This document shows positions 1 through 11,414 of a DNA stretch of 64,000 bases, piece by piece. Both the position numbers and the translations under genes were made by a program. The first letter of the stretch is position 1, and each line of letters starts with the position of its first letter. The notes under the pieces were generated by a model. That model ran no database searches, was not told the origin of the DNA, and saw only the letters and a program-made list of their open reading frames with translations. This DNA comes from Thermithiobacillus tepidarius DSM 3134 (lineage in GTDB: Bacteria; Pseudomonadota; Gammaproteobacteria; Acidithiobacillales; Thermithiobacillaceae), in the NCBI RefSeq assembly GCF_000423825.1, contig NZ_AUIS01000003.1, forward strand, positions 232,636 through 296,635, in the 5' to 3' direction.

Positions 1-80
1 GCCCGTCGCCGCGTCATCAAACTGTAACATTGCCCTGCTTAAATAATGGGCAGAGATGATGAGCCAGGAGGATGGCCCAG

Positions 81-473
81 ATGCATTACATTCACGACAC
101 CCCCGGCAGACTGCGGATCAAGATCCGCGCCTTGAAGAAGAATGACAATGCAGCCCGCGGCTTCAAGGGCTTTCTGGAGGAACTGGACGGCATCCGCAGC
201 GTGTGCGTGAACCTCACCACCGGCAGCGTCACCATTCACTACGACCATCAGCTCTTCGATGCCCGCGCCATCCTGCAGGCGCTGCAGCAGCAGGGCCTGC
301 TGGAAGCGCCGTTGCCCGTGCCGGTCAAGGCGGCCGCCCGCTCCGGCGGCAATGCCGCCCTGGACCGCGCCGTCGGCCAGGCGGCCGAGACCCTGGGCAG
401 GGCCGTGTTCGACCGGCTGATGGAAAAGGCGGTGGAGCGCGCCGCCATGGCGGTGATCGCCGCCGTGCTCTGA
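81..473 (+). CDS. HMA-like (heavy-metal-associated fold) small protein
   Basis: About 130 residues. The first ~75 match the HMA-like fold: a first strand with a PGRLR motif, then a GIRSVCVNLTTGSVTIHYD strand-turn-strand typical of ferredoxin-like metal-binding domains. The usual CxxC metal site is absent, so it may not bind metal that way. The C-terminal part is Ala-rich and helical (VFDRLMEKAVERAAMAVIAAVL). The AGGAGG at 66-71 directly touches an ATG at 72, so the ATG at 81 (spacing 9) is the better start. The same PGR-x-R signature occurs in the N-terminus of the ATPase at 1928-4963, suggesting a shared system. Substrate unknown. Confidence 0.7.
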   Translation: MHYIHDTPGRLRIKIRALKKNDNAARGFKGFLEELDGIRSVCVNLTTGSVTIHYDHQLFDARAILQALQQQGLLEAPLPVPVKAAARSGGNAALDRAVGQAAETLGRAVFDRLMEKAVERAAMAVIAAVL

Positions 474-489
474 GCCGGGCGGGGCCGCG

Positions 490-720
490 TCACCCGGAAC
501 GGTGTCCGTGCCGGACGGCCCGGATGTGCTCCTTGACGTTGTGGCTGATCAGGATGGACAGATAGTCCTTGATGTGGGCGCCCGGCTTGAGCTTGGCCAG
601 CTCCGCTTCATAAAGGGAACACACCTCCTCGGCCGGCACGCCGCACTCCTGCGCCAGCATCTCGATGGCGTGCCAATGCTGATCCCGCTCGCTGTCGCTG
701 TCGTACAAGCTGTTGTCCAT
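490..720 (-). CDS. DUF3562-like small protein
   Basis: Encodes 76 residues, starting MDNSLYDSDSER and rich in Glu, His and Arg, ending in a basic His-Arg tail. The region GVPAEEVCSLYEAELAKL looks like a short helical three-helix module, as in DUF3562 proteins of proteobacteria; no function is known. A Shine-Dalgarno AAGGAG lies 7 nt upstream. It starts only 17 nt after the metK-like stop, so it is probably the last gene of the ATPase-metK operon. It converges with the HMA-like gene ending at 473. Confidence 0.7.
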   Translation of the reverse strand: MDNSLYDSDSERDQHWHAIEMLAQECGVPAEEVCSLYEAELAKLKPGAHIKDYLSILISHNVKEHIRAVRHGHRSG

Positions 721-737
721 GCAGTCGCTCCTTGTGC

Positions 738-1931
738 TCAGCCCGCCTCCAGCATGGAGGCTCGATCCGTGGCTTCCCACGGCAGGTCGAGATCCATGCG
801 TCCCATCTGGCCATAGGCGGCAAGCTTGCGGTAAAAGCCGCCCTGGCGGAGGGCGGGCAGTTCTCTCAGATTGAACTGGCGGATGATGCCGGCCGGGCGG
901 AAATCGAAGGCCGCCTGCACGCGCGCGCCGATGGCCTCGTCGGGCAGCCGGCCGGTGCCGAAGGTGTCCACCTGGACGCTGACCGGGCGGGCACGGCCGA
1001 TGGAATAGCTGAGCAGCACTTCGCATTCCTCGGCCAGGCCGGCGGCCACCACGTTCTTGGCCGCGTAGCGGGCGACGTAGGCGCCGATCCGGTCGATGCG
1101 CGTCGGGTCCTTGCCGCTCAGCGCCGCCCCGCTGTGCCGGGAATACTCCCCATAGGTGTCGATGGCGTTCTTGCGCCCGGTCAGGCCCGCGTGCACCGCC
1201 GGGCCGCCGCTGCTGAACGGCTCCTCCGGATTGATGCAGATCTGCGTGCGCTCGTCCAGCCGGATGGGCTCATGCGCGAACACGGGCCGGATCACCAGCT
1301 CCAGCAGATCGTCCCGCAAGCGGGCCGGCGGCGGCAGCGGCGCACCGTTCCGGCTGGCGATCAGGGTGATGCTGTGGATGCGGTGCGGCTTGCGTTCCCG
1401 GAACTCGACACCCACCTGGCTCTTGCCGTCGGGCCCCAGGTAAGCCAGGCGCTTGTCCCGCCGCACGGCGGCAAGCTGCCGCGCCAGTTGGTGGGCCAGC
1501 CAGATGGGCAGCGGCATCAGGGCCGCGCTCTGGTTGCAGGCATAGCCGAAGACCGTGGCCTGATGATGTGCCGGCACCCGCTCGATCTCCGCCTCGCTCA
1601 TCTCCCGCTCGTCCACGCGCCCGTCGCGGCCGGCGCCCAGCTCGTTGATGCTGGTCATGATGCTGCAGGTACGGGCATTGAACGCCGGCTGCTCATAGCC
1701 GACCTGCTGGATGACTTGGCGGGCCGCGCCGGGGATGTCCACGGCGGCGCGGGCGTCGAAGCGCGCCGCGATGAAGACGATGCCGGTGGCCACGGCGCAC
1801 TCCGCCACCACCCGCGCCTGGGGATCCTGCTGCAGGAAGCGGTCGACGACGGCGTCGCTGATCTGATCGCAGAGCTTGTCGGGATGGCCTTCCGTGACCG
1901 ATTCCGAGGTGAACATGAAATCCTGTTTCAT
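738..1931 (-). CDS. Divergent S-adenosylmethionine synthetase (MetK) paralogue
   Basis: Encodes 397 residues with the three-domain MetK architecture. The N-terminus has TSESVTEGHPDK (phosphate-binding HPDK near residue 17), then GLTGRK near 248 and SGKD near 272. Several normally invariant active-site segments differ. The GAGDQG loop is replaced by VPAHHQ near residue 120. The Asp before GLTGRK (D238 in the E. coli enzyme) is His. The Gly-rich P-loop reads SGAALSGKD. It may be a MetK isoform with altered kinetics or substrate rather than the housekeeping enzyme. Its ATG overlaps the stop of the upstream P-type ATPase (ATGA at 1928-1931), so the two are translationally coupled. Confidence 0.85.
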   Translation of the reverse strand: MKQDFMFTSESVTEGHPDKLCDQISDAVVDRFLQQDPQARVVAECAVATGIVFIAARFDARAAVDIPGAARQVIQQVGYEQPAFNARTCSIMTSINELGAGRDGRVDEREMSEAEIERVPAHHQATVFGYACNQSAALMPLPIWLAHQLARQLAAVRRDKRLAYLGPDGKSQVGVEFRERKPHRIHSITLIASRNGAPLPPPARLRDDLLELVIRPVFAHEPIRLDERTQICINPEEPFSSGGPAVHAGLTGRKNAIDTYGEYSRHSGAALSGKDPTRIDRIGAYVARYAAKNVVAAGLAEECEVLLSYSIGRARPVSVQVDTFGTGRLPDEAIGARVQAAFDFRPAGIIRQFNLRELPALRQGGFYRKLAAYGQMGRMDLDLPWEATDRASMLEAG

Positions 1932-4900
1932 GGGATCTGCCTCCCCGCGCGTGCTGGCGCGCTTCGGTTCGAGGGGGAAGCGCCCTGCCGGCGGCGCTGC
2001 CTCTTGCTGGTCTCGTTGACGAGGAAAGGCAGCAGCGCCCCGCCGCCGATCACCAAGGCATCGGCGGGCCGCATGGCCGCCATGCCCAAAAAACGCCGCA
2101 GGCCCGGCAGCAGGGCGGCCAGAAGCTGGGCGGCGAAGGAACCGCCCACGGCCAGGCGCAGAGAGGGATTGGGCGGCAACCGCTCGTGGTCGAAGACACT
2201 GTGGTTTTCCGAACGGTTGCTGATCGCCTGGAGAAATTGCGCCAGGGTCAGGCTCATGAAGGCCAGGGTGCCGGCCTGCGGCCCCGGGCCGTAGCGGTGT
2301 AGGCCGTAGCCGTAGGCGCCCAGGGTGCCGGCGCTGATCATGGCGGCCTCGAAGCCGATGCGCCTGAAATCCGCCCCCTGCACGAAGGGCTCGGCCGGAT
2401 CGCGCGGCGGGCGCCGCAGCACGTCGGGCTCCGGCGCCTCCAGACTCAGGGCGAGCCCGGGGAAGATGTCGGTGACCAGGTTGATCCACAGCAGCTGCAT
2501 GGGGCTCAGGGGCTGGCCCATGCCGGCGGCGATCGCGCCGGTCATGACCACGATCTCGCTCAGGTTGGTGGCCAGCAGGAAGTGCACGGACTTGCGGATG
2601 TTGTCGTAGATGGTGCGTCCCTGGCTGACGGCCTCGATCATGGTCTGCAGGTTGTCGTCCTCCAACACCACGTCCGCCACCCGGCGCGCCACGTCGGTGC
2701 CGGTGTGGCCCATGGCGATGCCGATGTCGGCGGCCTTGAGGGCGGGACCGTCGTTGATGCCGTCGCCGGTCATGGCCACCACCCGGCCGCTGGCCTGCAG
2801 GGCCTGGACGATCTGCAGCTTGTGGGCCGGGCTGACGCGGGCGAAGACGTGCACCCGCGGCGCCAGGGTCTTCAGCACTTCCGGAGCGAGGGCGGTGAGG
2901 GCGCTGGAGTCGAGGATCTGCAGCTCGCCCCCCCGGCTCAGGTCCACGCTGCGGCCGATGGCGTAGGCCGTGGCGCTCTGGTCGCCGGTGATGATGACCG
3001 TGTCGATGCCGGCGTCGTGGAAACGGCCGACGAGCTCGCGCACGCCGTGGCGCAGCGGGTCGGCCATGCCCACCAGGCCGAGCCAGACCAGGTCCTCGGT
3101 GACCACCGCATCCGCGTCCGTTTCCGCGTAGGCCACGCCCAGCACGCGCAGCGCATTGCCGGCCATGCGCTCGTTTGCCATCTCGATGGCCTGACGCGCG
3201 CCCTCGCTCAAGGACCGGCGCTCGCCGTCGCATACGTAGCAGCCGCACATGGCCAGCACTTCCGCCGGACTGCCCTTGACGGCGACCAGGCGCCGCCCAT
3301 CCTGGCGCGCATGGACGGTACCCATGAAATTGCGGTGCTCGGCGCGGTATTCCACGTGCAGCCGGGGAAAATCTCGGCGCAGGCGCAGGACGTCCACGCC
3401 GGCGTCGAGCGCCAACTGCACCAGGGCGTTCTCGGTGGGCGAGCCGCGCAGCGCGTAGCCGCCGTCCAAGCGGCAGACCTCGCTTTCGTTGCACAGGACG
3501 GCCACGTGCATGAGGCGCATGAGCTCGTCGTTGAGGATGGGGTCGACTGGATCGCGGTCGAGCAGGAGTTCGCCCTCGGCGACGTCGAGGTCTCGCAGGC
3601 CGGTGTGAATGTCCACCACCGACATGCGGTTGAGGGTGATGGTGCCGGTCTTGTCCAGGCAGATGACCTGCATCGCCCCCAGGGCCTCCACGGCATCCAG
3701 ATGGCGGATCAGGACCTGGTGGGCGCGCATCCGGCGGATGCCGAGCACCAGGGTGGTGGTGGCGACGGTGGGCAGGCCCTCGGGAACGGCGGCCACGGCC
3801 AGGGAAATGGCCGTCTTCAGCATCGGCAGGAAAGCGTAACCGCGCAGCAGACCCAGCCCGAAGACCAGGCCACAGACGCCAGCGCCCAGCAGCACCATGC
3901 GGTTGCCCATGACATCCAGTTGCTGCTCCATGGGCGTGGCCGGCGGCCGTGCCTCGCCGACCAGGGCCTGGATGCGCCCGATCTCGGTATGGCGGCCGGT
4001 GGCGACCACCACCGCCAGACCCTGGCCGCCGGTGACCAGGGTGCCCATGTAGACCATGTTCGCCCGGTCGGCCAGCGGCACGTCGCCGCGGCTCAGGCGC
4101 CCGGCCCGCTTGGCGGCGGGCAGGCTCTCGCCGGTCAGGGCGGACTCGTCCACGCTCAACTGCCGAGCCTCGATCAGGCGGGCGTCGGCGCCCACGTAGG
4201 CGCCCGGAGCCAGCACCAGGATGTCGCCCGGCACCAGTTCGTCGACGGGGATGTCCCGCGCTTGGCCGTCGCGGCGCGCCCGGGCCACGGGCCGGGTGAC
4301 GCCGCTCAGGGCGGCGATGGTCTTCTCCGCCTGGCTCTCGGTCGCATAGCCGATGCCGCCGTTGATGAGCACCACGCCCATGATCACCAGGGCGTCGAGC
4401 AGGCCACCCGTGAACACCGACACCAGGGCGGAGGCGGCCAGCAGACCCACCGGCAGGGATTTGAACTGACCGGCGAGGATGCTGAAGCCGGAACGCGGCA
4501 CCGCCTCCGGCAGCACGTTGGGTCCGTACTTCTGCAGGCGCTGCGCCGCGCGGGCACTGCCGAGGCCCAGGCCCGGATCGCTGTCCAGGGCCGCCAACGC
4601 CACCTCCGCTCCCAGGACATGCCATGGTTTCTCCGCCTGGGCGGCGCCGTGGCCGATGAGCCGGCGCAGCCGGCGGCCACCGGGAGCGGCGCCGGGTGCC
4701 GGGGTCGCCGCGCGCAGCAACTCGGCCAGCATGGCGGTGATCTCGTCCAGCGGGCGGCTGGGATCGAAAAGGACGAGCACGTTGCCGGTCAGGTCGCTGG
4801 CGGCCACATAGCGCACTCCCCGGCGGCCGGCCAAACCGGCCTCAACCACCTGCTTCAGCGGCGCCGAGCGCTGCAGTCCGGCGACCTTGTAGCGGGCGCG

Positions 4901-4963
4901 CCCCGGCACCGCCGTGTGGATCGGCCGGACCAGCGTCTCGGATTCCTGCACTGCGGCCTGCAT
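1928..4963 (-). CDS. P2-type cation-transporting ATPase with HMA-like N-terminal domain
   Basis: Encodes 1011 residues. An N-terminal ~110-residue HMA-like domain without CxxC (IHTAVPGRARYKV) precedes a P2A/Ca2+-ATPase-like core: cation ATPase N-domain (ALDSDPGLGLGSARAAQRLQ), TGES near residue 276, PEGLP in membrane helix 4 near 394, the phosphorylated DKTGT near 437, TGDQS, GDGIND near 733, and a C-terminal membrane domain. PEGLP rather than CPC argues against a heavy-metal P1B pump; Ca2+, Mn2+ or another cation is possible. The start at 4963 is chosen for AGGAGG seven bases upstream, although the frame is open further. It precedes and overlaps the metK-like gene. Confidence 0.9.
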   Translation of the reverse strand: MQAAVQESETLVRPIHTAVPGRARYKVAGLQRSAPLKQVVEAGLAGRRGVRYVAASDLTGNVLVLFDPSRPLDEITAMLAELLRAATPAPGAAPGGRRLRRLIGHGAAQAEKPWHVLGAEVALAALDSDPGLGLGSARAAQRLQKYGPNVLPEAVPRSGFSILAGQFKSLPVGLLAASALVSVFTGGLLDALVIMGVVLINGGIGYATESQAEKTIAALSGVTRPVARARRDGQARDIPVDELVPGDILVLAPGAYVGADARLIEARQLSVDESALTGESLPAAKRAGRLSRGDVPLADRANMVYMGTLVTGGQGLAVVVATGRHTEIGRIQALVGEARPPATPMEQQLDVMGNRMVLLGAGVCGLVFGLGLLRGYAFLPMLKTAISLAVAAVPEGLPTVATTTLVLGIRRMRAHQVLIRHLDAVEALGAMQVICLDKTGTITLNRMSVVDIHTGLRDLDVAEGELLLDRDPVDPILNDELMRLMHVAVLCNESEVCRLDGGYALRGSPTENALVQLALDAGVDVLRLRRDFPRLHVEYRAEHRNFMGTVHARQDGRRLVAVKGSPAEVLAMCGCYVCDGERRSLSEGARQAIEMANERMAGNALRVLGVAYAETDADAVVTEDLVWLGLVGMADPLRHGVRELVGRFHDAGIDTVIITGDQSATAYAIGRSVDLSRGGELQILDSSALTALAPEVLKTLAPRVHVFARVSPAHKLQIVQALQASGRVVAMTGDGINDGPALKAADIGIAMGHTGTDVARRVADVVLEDDNLQTMIEAVSQGRTIYDNIRKSVHFLLATNLSEIVVMTGAIAAGMGQPLSPMQLLWINLVTDIFPGLALSLEAPEPDVLRRPPRDPAEPFVQGADFRRIGFEAAMISAGTLGAYGYGLHRYGPGPQAGTLAFMSLTLAQFLQAISNRSENHSVFDHERLPPNPSLRLAVGGSFAAQLLAALLPGLRRFLGMAAMRPADALVIGGGALLPFLVNETSKRQRRRQGASPSNRSAPARAGRQIP

Positions 4964-5083
4964 GCGACCGATCCTCCTGGATACCGCGATCACTGCCCGC
5001 CCCGGTTGCGGCACGCGGCGGGCCTATTAAGGTAATCAGCCCACGGCCGCAGCATAATACGACTCAAGGACGATGCGCGGCCC

Positions 5084-6763
5084 TCAGCCGTGGTCGGAGA
5101 GATAGTCGCCGGGCACCTTGCCGCCCTCCAGGCCGTCCTGGCTGGACACGATCTCCGCGGCGAAGGCGGCGGCGTCCCGGAACGGCAGCAGCACCCGGTC
5201 GGCCCCCGCCGCGCGCAGGCGCCGTGCATCCGCTTCGGTATGCGCGGTCAGCACCGTCATGCCCTGGAAGCCCCAGCGCCGCAGCGCTTCCAGCAGGGCC
5301 AGATTCACCTCGGTGGAAGCCAGGGTGCTGACCACCCAGCGCGCCTCATGCAGGGGCAGGGTTTCCGGGTAGTCGGGGTCCTCGGCGTCGCCGAAGCGCA
5401 CGTTGATGCCCAGGCGGCGGAAACGGCGCACCAGCTCCGGATCGAAGTCCACCCCCAGCACCTGGAAGCCCTTCTTCTGCAGGTCGTCGGCCAGCAGCCA
5501 GCCGTAGCGGCCGAGGCCGTAAATGATGATGTCCACCGGCCGCTCGCCCGGCAGGACGTGGCCGCCCTCCTCCGCCTCGCGTTGGGGCCGGCGCCGCTCG
5601 AAAACGACCAACCAGGGGTCGAGCCAGCGGTACAAATGATGGGAGTAGAGGATCATGTAGGTGGACAGGGTGATGGTGATGAGCCCCACCAGGGTCACCA
5701 GCCCCACCGCCTCGGGCAGCACCTGCCCCAGGCTCACGCCCAGGGCGATGAAGACGAAGGAGAACTCGCTGATCTGGGCGACGGTGAGGCCGGCCAGGAA
5801 GCCGGTGTGCCTGCGGTAGCCCATGTAGCCCATGATCGCCATGACGATGAGTGGATTGCCGATCAGCACGAAGAGCGACAGCGCCACGGCCGCCGGCACC
5901 TGGCCGCCGATGGTGGCGAAGTCCAGCTGCGCCCCCAGCTCGATGAAGAAAAAGAGCAGCAGAAAGTCGCGCAGGCTGGTCAGGCGCGTGCTGATCGCCT
6001 CCCGATAGGGCGTGGAGGCGAGCGAAAAGCCCGCCAGGAGCGCGCCCACCTCCTTGCTGAAGCCGAGCATGTCGCCGAGGGTCGCCAGCACCGCGCCCCA
6101 GGCCACGGCGACGATGAGCAGCAGCTCGCCCGAGCGCGCCAGCAGGTGCAGGACGCGGGGCAGCACGTAGCGCATCAGGAGCAGGATACCGATCACCACC
6201 GCCGCCAGCTTCAGCGGCAGCCACAGCAGCCCGTTGTCCGCCGCCGGCGCCAGGCCCGCCCCCAGCACGCTCAGCACCATCATGGCCAGGGCCACGGCGA
6301 TGTCCTGCACGATGAGAAAGCCCATGGCGATGCGTCCATGCAGGGAGTCGATCTCGCGTTTGTCGGACAGCAGCTTGACGATGATAATGGTGCTGGAAAA
6401 GGTGAGCGCCACGGCCACGTAGAGCGCGGTCAGGGGCGGCATGCCCAGGGCCAGGGCCAGCGCAAAGCCGAACACGGTGGTGAAGACGATCTGCCCGAGC
6501 CCGGTGGCCAGCGCCACCGGCCCGAGATTGCGCACCAGCCGCAGGTCGAGCTTGAGGCCGACCACGAAGAGCAGGACGGTGATGCCCAATTCGGCCAGCA
6601 GCTCGATGGGGTCGCTCGTCACCACCCAGCCGAGCACCGCCGGGCCGGCGATGATGCCGGTGGCGATGAAGGCGACCAGCAGGGGCTGGCGCAGGCGCAC
6701 GGCGACGGCGCCCGCGAGCGCGGCGAGCAGGAGCAGACCGGTCAATTCGTAGTAGATGCTCAC
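5084..6763 (-). CDS. CPA2-family monovalent cation:proton antiporter with TrkA-N domain
   Basis: Encodes 559 residues. The first ~380 are strongly hydrophobic (about 12-13 membrane segments) with the CPA2 signatures PLLVAFIATGIIAGP and FSKEVGALLAGFSLAS. The C-terminal ~130 residues form a TrkA-N/RCK Rossmann domain (IIIYGLGRYGWLLADDL; GVDFDPELVRRFRRLGINVRFGDAED), which senses nucleotides in Kef-type systems. It likely exchanges K+ or Na+ for H+ across the inner membrane. The start codon is GTG at 6763 with only a weak GGGGA upstream. Downstream of the ATPase at 6864-9548 and upstream of the one at 1928-4963 on the same strand; gaps of 100 and 120 nt are compatible with one transcript. Confidence 0.9.
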   Translation of the reverse strand: MSIYYELTGLLLLAALAGAVAVRLRQPLLVAFIATGIIAGPAVLGWVVTSDPIELLAELGITVLLFVVGLKLDLRLVRNLGPVALATGLGQIVFTTVFGFALALALGMPPLTALYVAVALTFSSTIIIVKLLSDKREIDSLHGRIAMGFLIVQDIAVALAMMVLSVLGAGLAPAADNGLLWLPLKLAAVVIGILLLMRYVLPRVLHLLARSGELLLIVAVAWGAVLATLGDMLGFSKEVGALLAGFSLASTPYREAISTRLTSLRDFLLLFFFIELGAQLDFATIGGQVPAAVALSLFVLIGNPLIVMAIMGYMGYRRHTGFLAGLTVAQISEFSFVFIALGVSLGQVLPEAVGLVTLVGLITITLSTYMILYSHHLYRWLDPWLVVFERRRPQREAEEGGHVLPGERPVDIIIYGLGRYGWLLADDLQKKGFQVLGVDFDPELVRRFRRLGINVRFGDAEDPDYPETLPLHEARWVVSTLASTEVNLALLEALRRWGFQGMTVLTAHTEADARRLRAAGADRVLLPFRDAAAFAAEIVSSQDGLEGGKVPGDYLSDHG

Positions 6764-6863
6764 GCACGTCCCCGGGTGAGATGGGCCGCAGGCAGGCGCG
6801 GCGGCCGCGCGCCTGCCCTCCTATAACCTTAGTCCGAAAAAACCCGCAAAGACTCCCGGCCCC

Positions 6864-9522
<2,659 letters not shown>

Positions 9523-9548
<26 letters not shown>

Positions 9549-10536
9549 AAGCGTTCAACAGATACAAAGAGAGGAGAAAGAGACTGGCCCAGCCCACGTT
9601 CTTGAGAAAACGCGGGCTCGCGGGGTAGAGCAGGCCGACGATGGCCACGCCCATCATCATCATGGCCGACAGCACGGACACGGCGTGTATCGGCGACACA
9701 AGGGACAGCAGGGGACCCTGCAGGAAAAACACGTCATCGACGGCCACGATGACGAGATTGAACAGGATGCTGCCGAACAGGTTGCCGATGGCCATGTCCA
9801 GCGCACCCAGGCGCAATGCGGCGACCGTCACCGCCAGCTCGGGGGTCGTGGTAGCCAGAGCGATGAAGAAGGTACCCACGAAGGTGCGATGCCAACCCAT
9901 GGCCGTGGCCATAGCCTCGCCCAGAAAGGGCAGGCCGGCACCGACGCCGATCACCAGGAGGGCAGCAAATGCGTAGCGGCGGGTGGCCTGCGCCATCGTC
10001 AGATGCGGGTAGCGCTCGGCCACCTCGGAGGAAAAGGCGGCCATCTGCTGGCGCTCGTAGCGGTACACCGTGCGCATTGCCACCAGATAAATGATCAAGA
10101 TCGCCGGCGAGTAGAAGCCCACATGCCCAATCGCCCAGACTGCGCCGCTGCCGGCCAGCAGCAGGTTGAAGCCGATGAAGCCGATGAGGATGACACCGAA
10201 GCCCGCAGACAGGACGTGCCCCCGGCTAGCCCGGGTATAAACGGACTCTCCGCGCTGGAGGAAATCCAGGAGCACGATCAGCGCCAAATTGAAAACGCAG
10301 GCGCCCAGCACATTGCCCAAAGCAATGTTCGGTGCCCGCGCCAGCGCCACCGCGCTAACTCCCGTGATCAGCTCCGGCAGGGAGGTGACGGTGGCCAGGA
10401 GCACGAAGCCGATCCAGGTGCCGCTCAGGCCTGTCTTCTCAGCGATCACATCGCCGTAGCGGGACAGCGTGTAGCCGGCCATGCCGACGACCAGCACGGC
10501 CGTGGCAAAGAGGGTCCAGATCAACGCAGGCAGCAA
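9523..10536 (-). CDS. Sodium/calcium exchanger (CaCA) family membrane protein
   Basis: Encodes 337 residues with two inverted alpha-repeats of the cation/calcium exchanger superfamily. The first contains ATVTSLPELITGVSAVALA and the matching GNVLGACVFN; the second contains ATTTPELAVTVAALRLG and GNLFGSILFN. The acidic Glu in each PEL motif normally coordinates the ion. About ten membrane helices are visible. It is the first gene of the minus-strand ion-transport run and overlaps the ATPase gene by 26 nt, pairing secondary and primary cation extrusion. Direction and ion are not provable here. Confidence 0.9.
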
Positions 10537-10859
10537 GGCACTCCCCTTGTGAACGGCACACGGAAAGGCGCCTTGCGGGCGCCTGACCGGGTCCAGTTAA
10601 GCACAGGGCCGCCGGAGCGGCAAGGCGCCAAGGGCCGCGTCCCGCCGCGGCGCTTGGAGTCGCCGCCCTTATTGCTTAGACTATCCGGTGCATGCAGCCC
10701 GCCGACCGCACCGCAGGCATGCCCCTGACCGGGAACCCTCCGGAATGCCGGGAAAGTGCCGTTAAAACACGGATGGCCCGCCCGCACCGGGACGGCTGCC
10801 GGAGCGGGCACAGAAGAACTCATATCGAGGCAGGCGCCAAGACGCCCCCAGGGAGTGAG
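10537..10859. other. Intergenic region between divergent genes
   Basis: This 323-nt gap separates the exchanger (minus) from the hypothetical gene at 10860 (plus). It contains a GC-rich hairpin (GGCGCC TTGCG GGCGCC, around 10567-10583) just upstream of the exchanger. No convincing sigma-70 promoter or further gene was seen. Confidence 0.4.
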
Positions 10860-11222
10860 ATGGAAGTCGATATCGCCATCCGCGATGCCGCCGGCAGGAT
10901 GCAGACCAAGCGGGTCTCCTGGCTGCCCAAACGGGCCAGCGACGGCGTCCATCTGGCCGGCGTGGTCATCCACACCCGTCCCGAGGTGGTACAGTGGATC
11001 TCCGGCGACGTCATGCAGCGGGTCCTGCGCGATCTGGAAAGCAACTACGCCATCGGCCATTTCCTCAACATCCAGAAGGGCACCATCAACATCGCCATCA
11101 CCAAGCTCAGTTCCACCGAGCCCGCGGCCATAAACGAACTCCTCGCCACCCTGCGCGCGCTGGAGGACAAGATCCGCGCCCTGGAGGAAGCACTGCAGAG
11201 CTTGGAGGCACACGCGCCTTGA
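10860..11222 (+). CDS. Hypothetical protein with C-terminal coiled coil
   Basis: Encodes 120 residues, start MEVDIAIRDAAG. GGGAG stands about 5 nt before the ATG, so I prefer this start to an upstream in-frame one. The N-terminal half is mixed alpha/beta (VHLAGVVIHTRPEVVQWI); the C-terminal ~45 residues form a likely coiled coil (INELLATLRALEDKIRALEE). No signal peptide or membrane segment. Family not recognised. It stands alone between the ion-transport block and a REP-rich gap. Confidence 0.6.
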   Translation: MEVDIAIRDAAGRMQTKRVSWLPKRASDGVHLAGVVIHTRPEVVQWISGDVMQRVLRDLESNYAIGHFLNIQKGTINIAITKLSSTEPAAINELLATLRALEDKIRALEEALQSLEAHAP

Positions 11223-11276
11223 TGTGGGCTGAGGCCAGCAGGATGGGCTTGCGAGGGCCGATGGGTGTTGCAGTTT

Positions 11277-11388
11277 GTAGCTTGGGCTGAGTACCGCCAA
11301 GCCCAACGGATGCAGGAGCGGAGCGGGTTGCGCCCGAAGACTTGCCGATCGGCACAGTGGATCGCCACTGAATCGCGAGCCAGCCCGC
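11277..11388. repeat. REP-like palindromes of two families
   Basis: Two palindromes lie back to back after the hypothetical gene. At 11277-11307 an imperfect copy of the family whose core is TTGGGCTGAG...AAGCCCAAC, the same family that flanks the REP-associated transposase at 20-22 kb. At 11372-11388 a partial copy of the other family (ATCGCGAGCCAGCCCG). Between them 11346-11365 reads CGATCGGCACAGTGGATCGC, repeated exactly at 42820-42839, so these are linker-containing composite (BIME-like) elements. Confidence 0.7.
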
Positions 11389-11414
11389 CCCAACCCTCAA
11401 AACGCAGCCCCCGC

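Noticed and set aside
732..2294. Long plus-strand ORF over the metK-like gene and similar long frames over the ATPases, zwf and nrdA
   Set aside because: They are antisense shadows in high-GC DNA: His/Gln/Ala/Arg-biased and without domains, while the opposite strand has complete conserved motifs.
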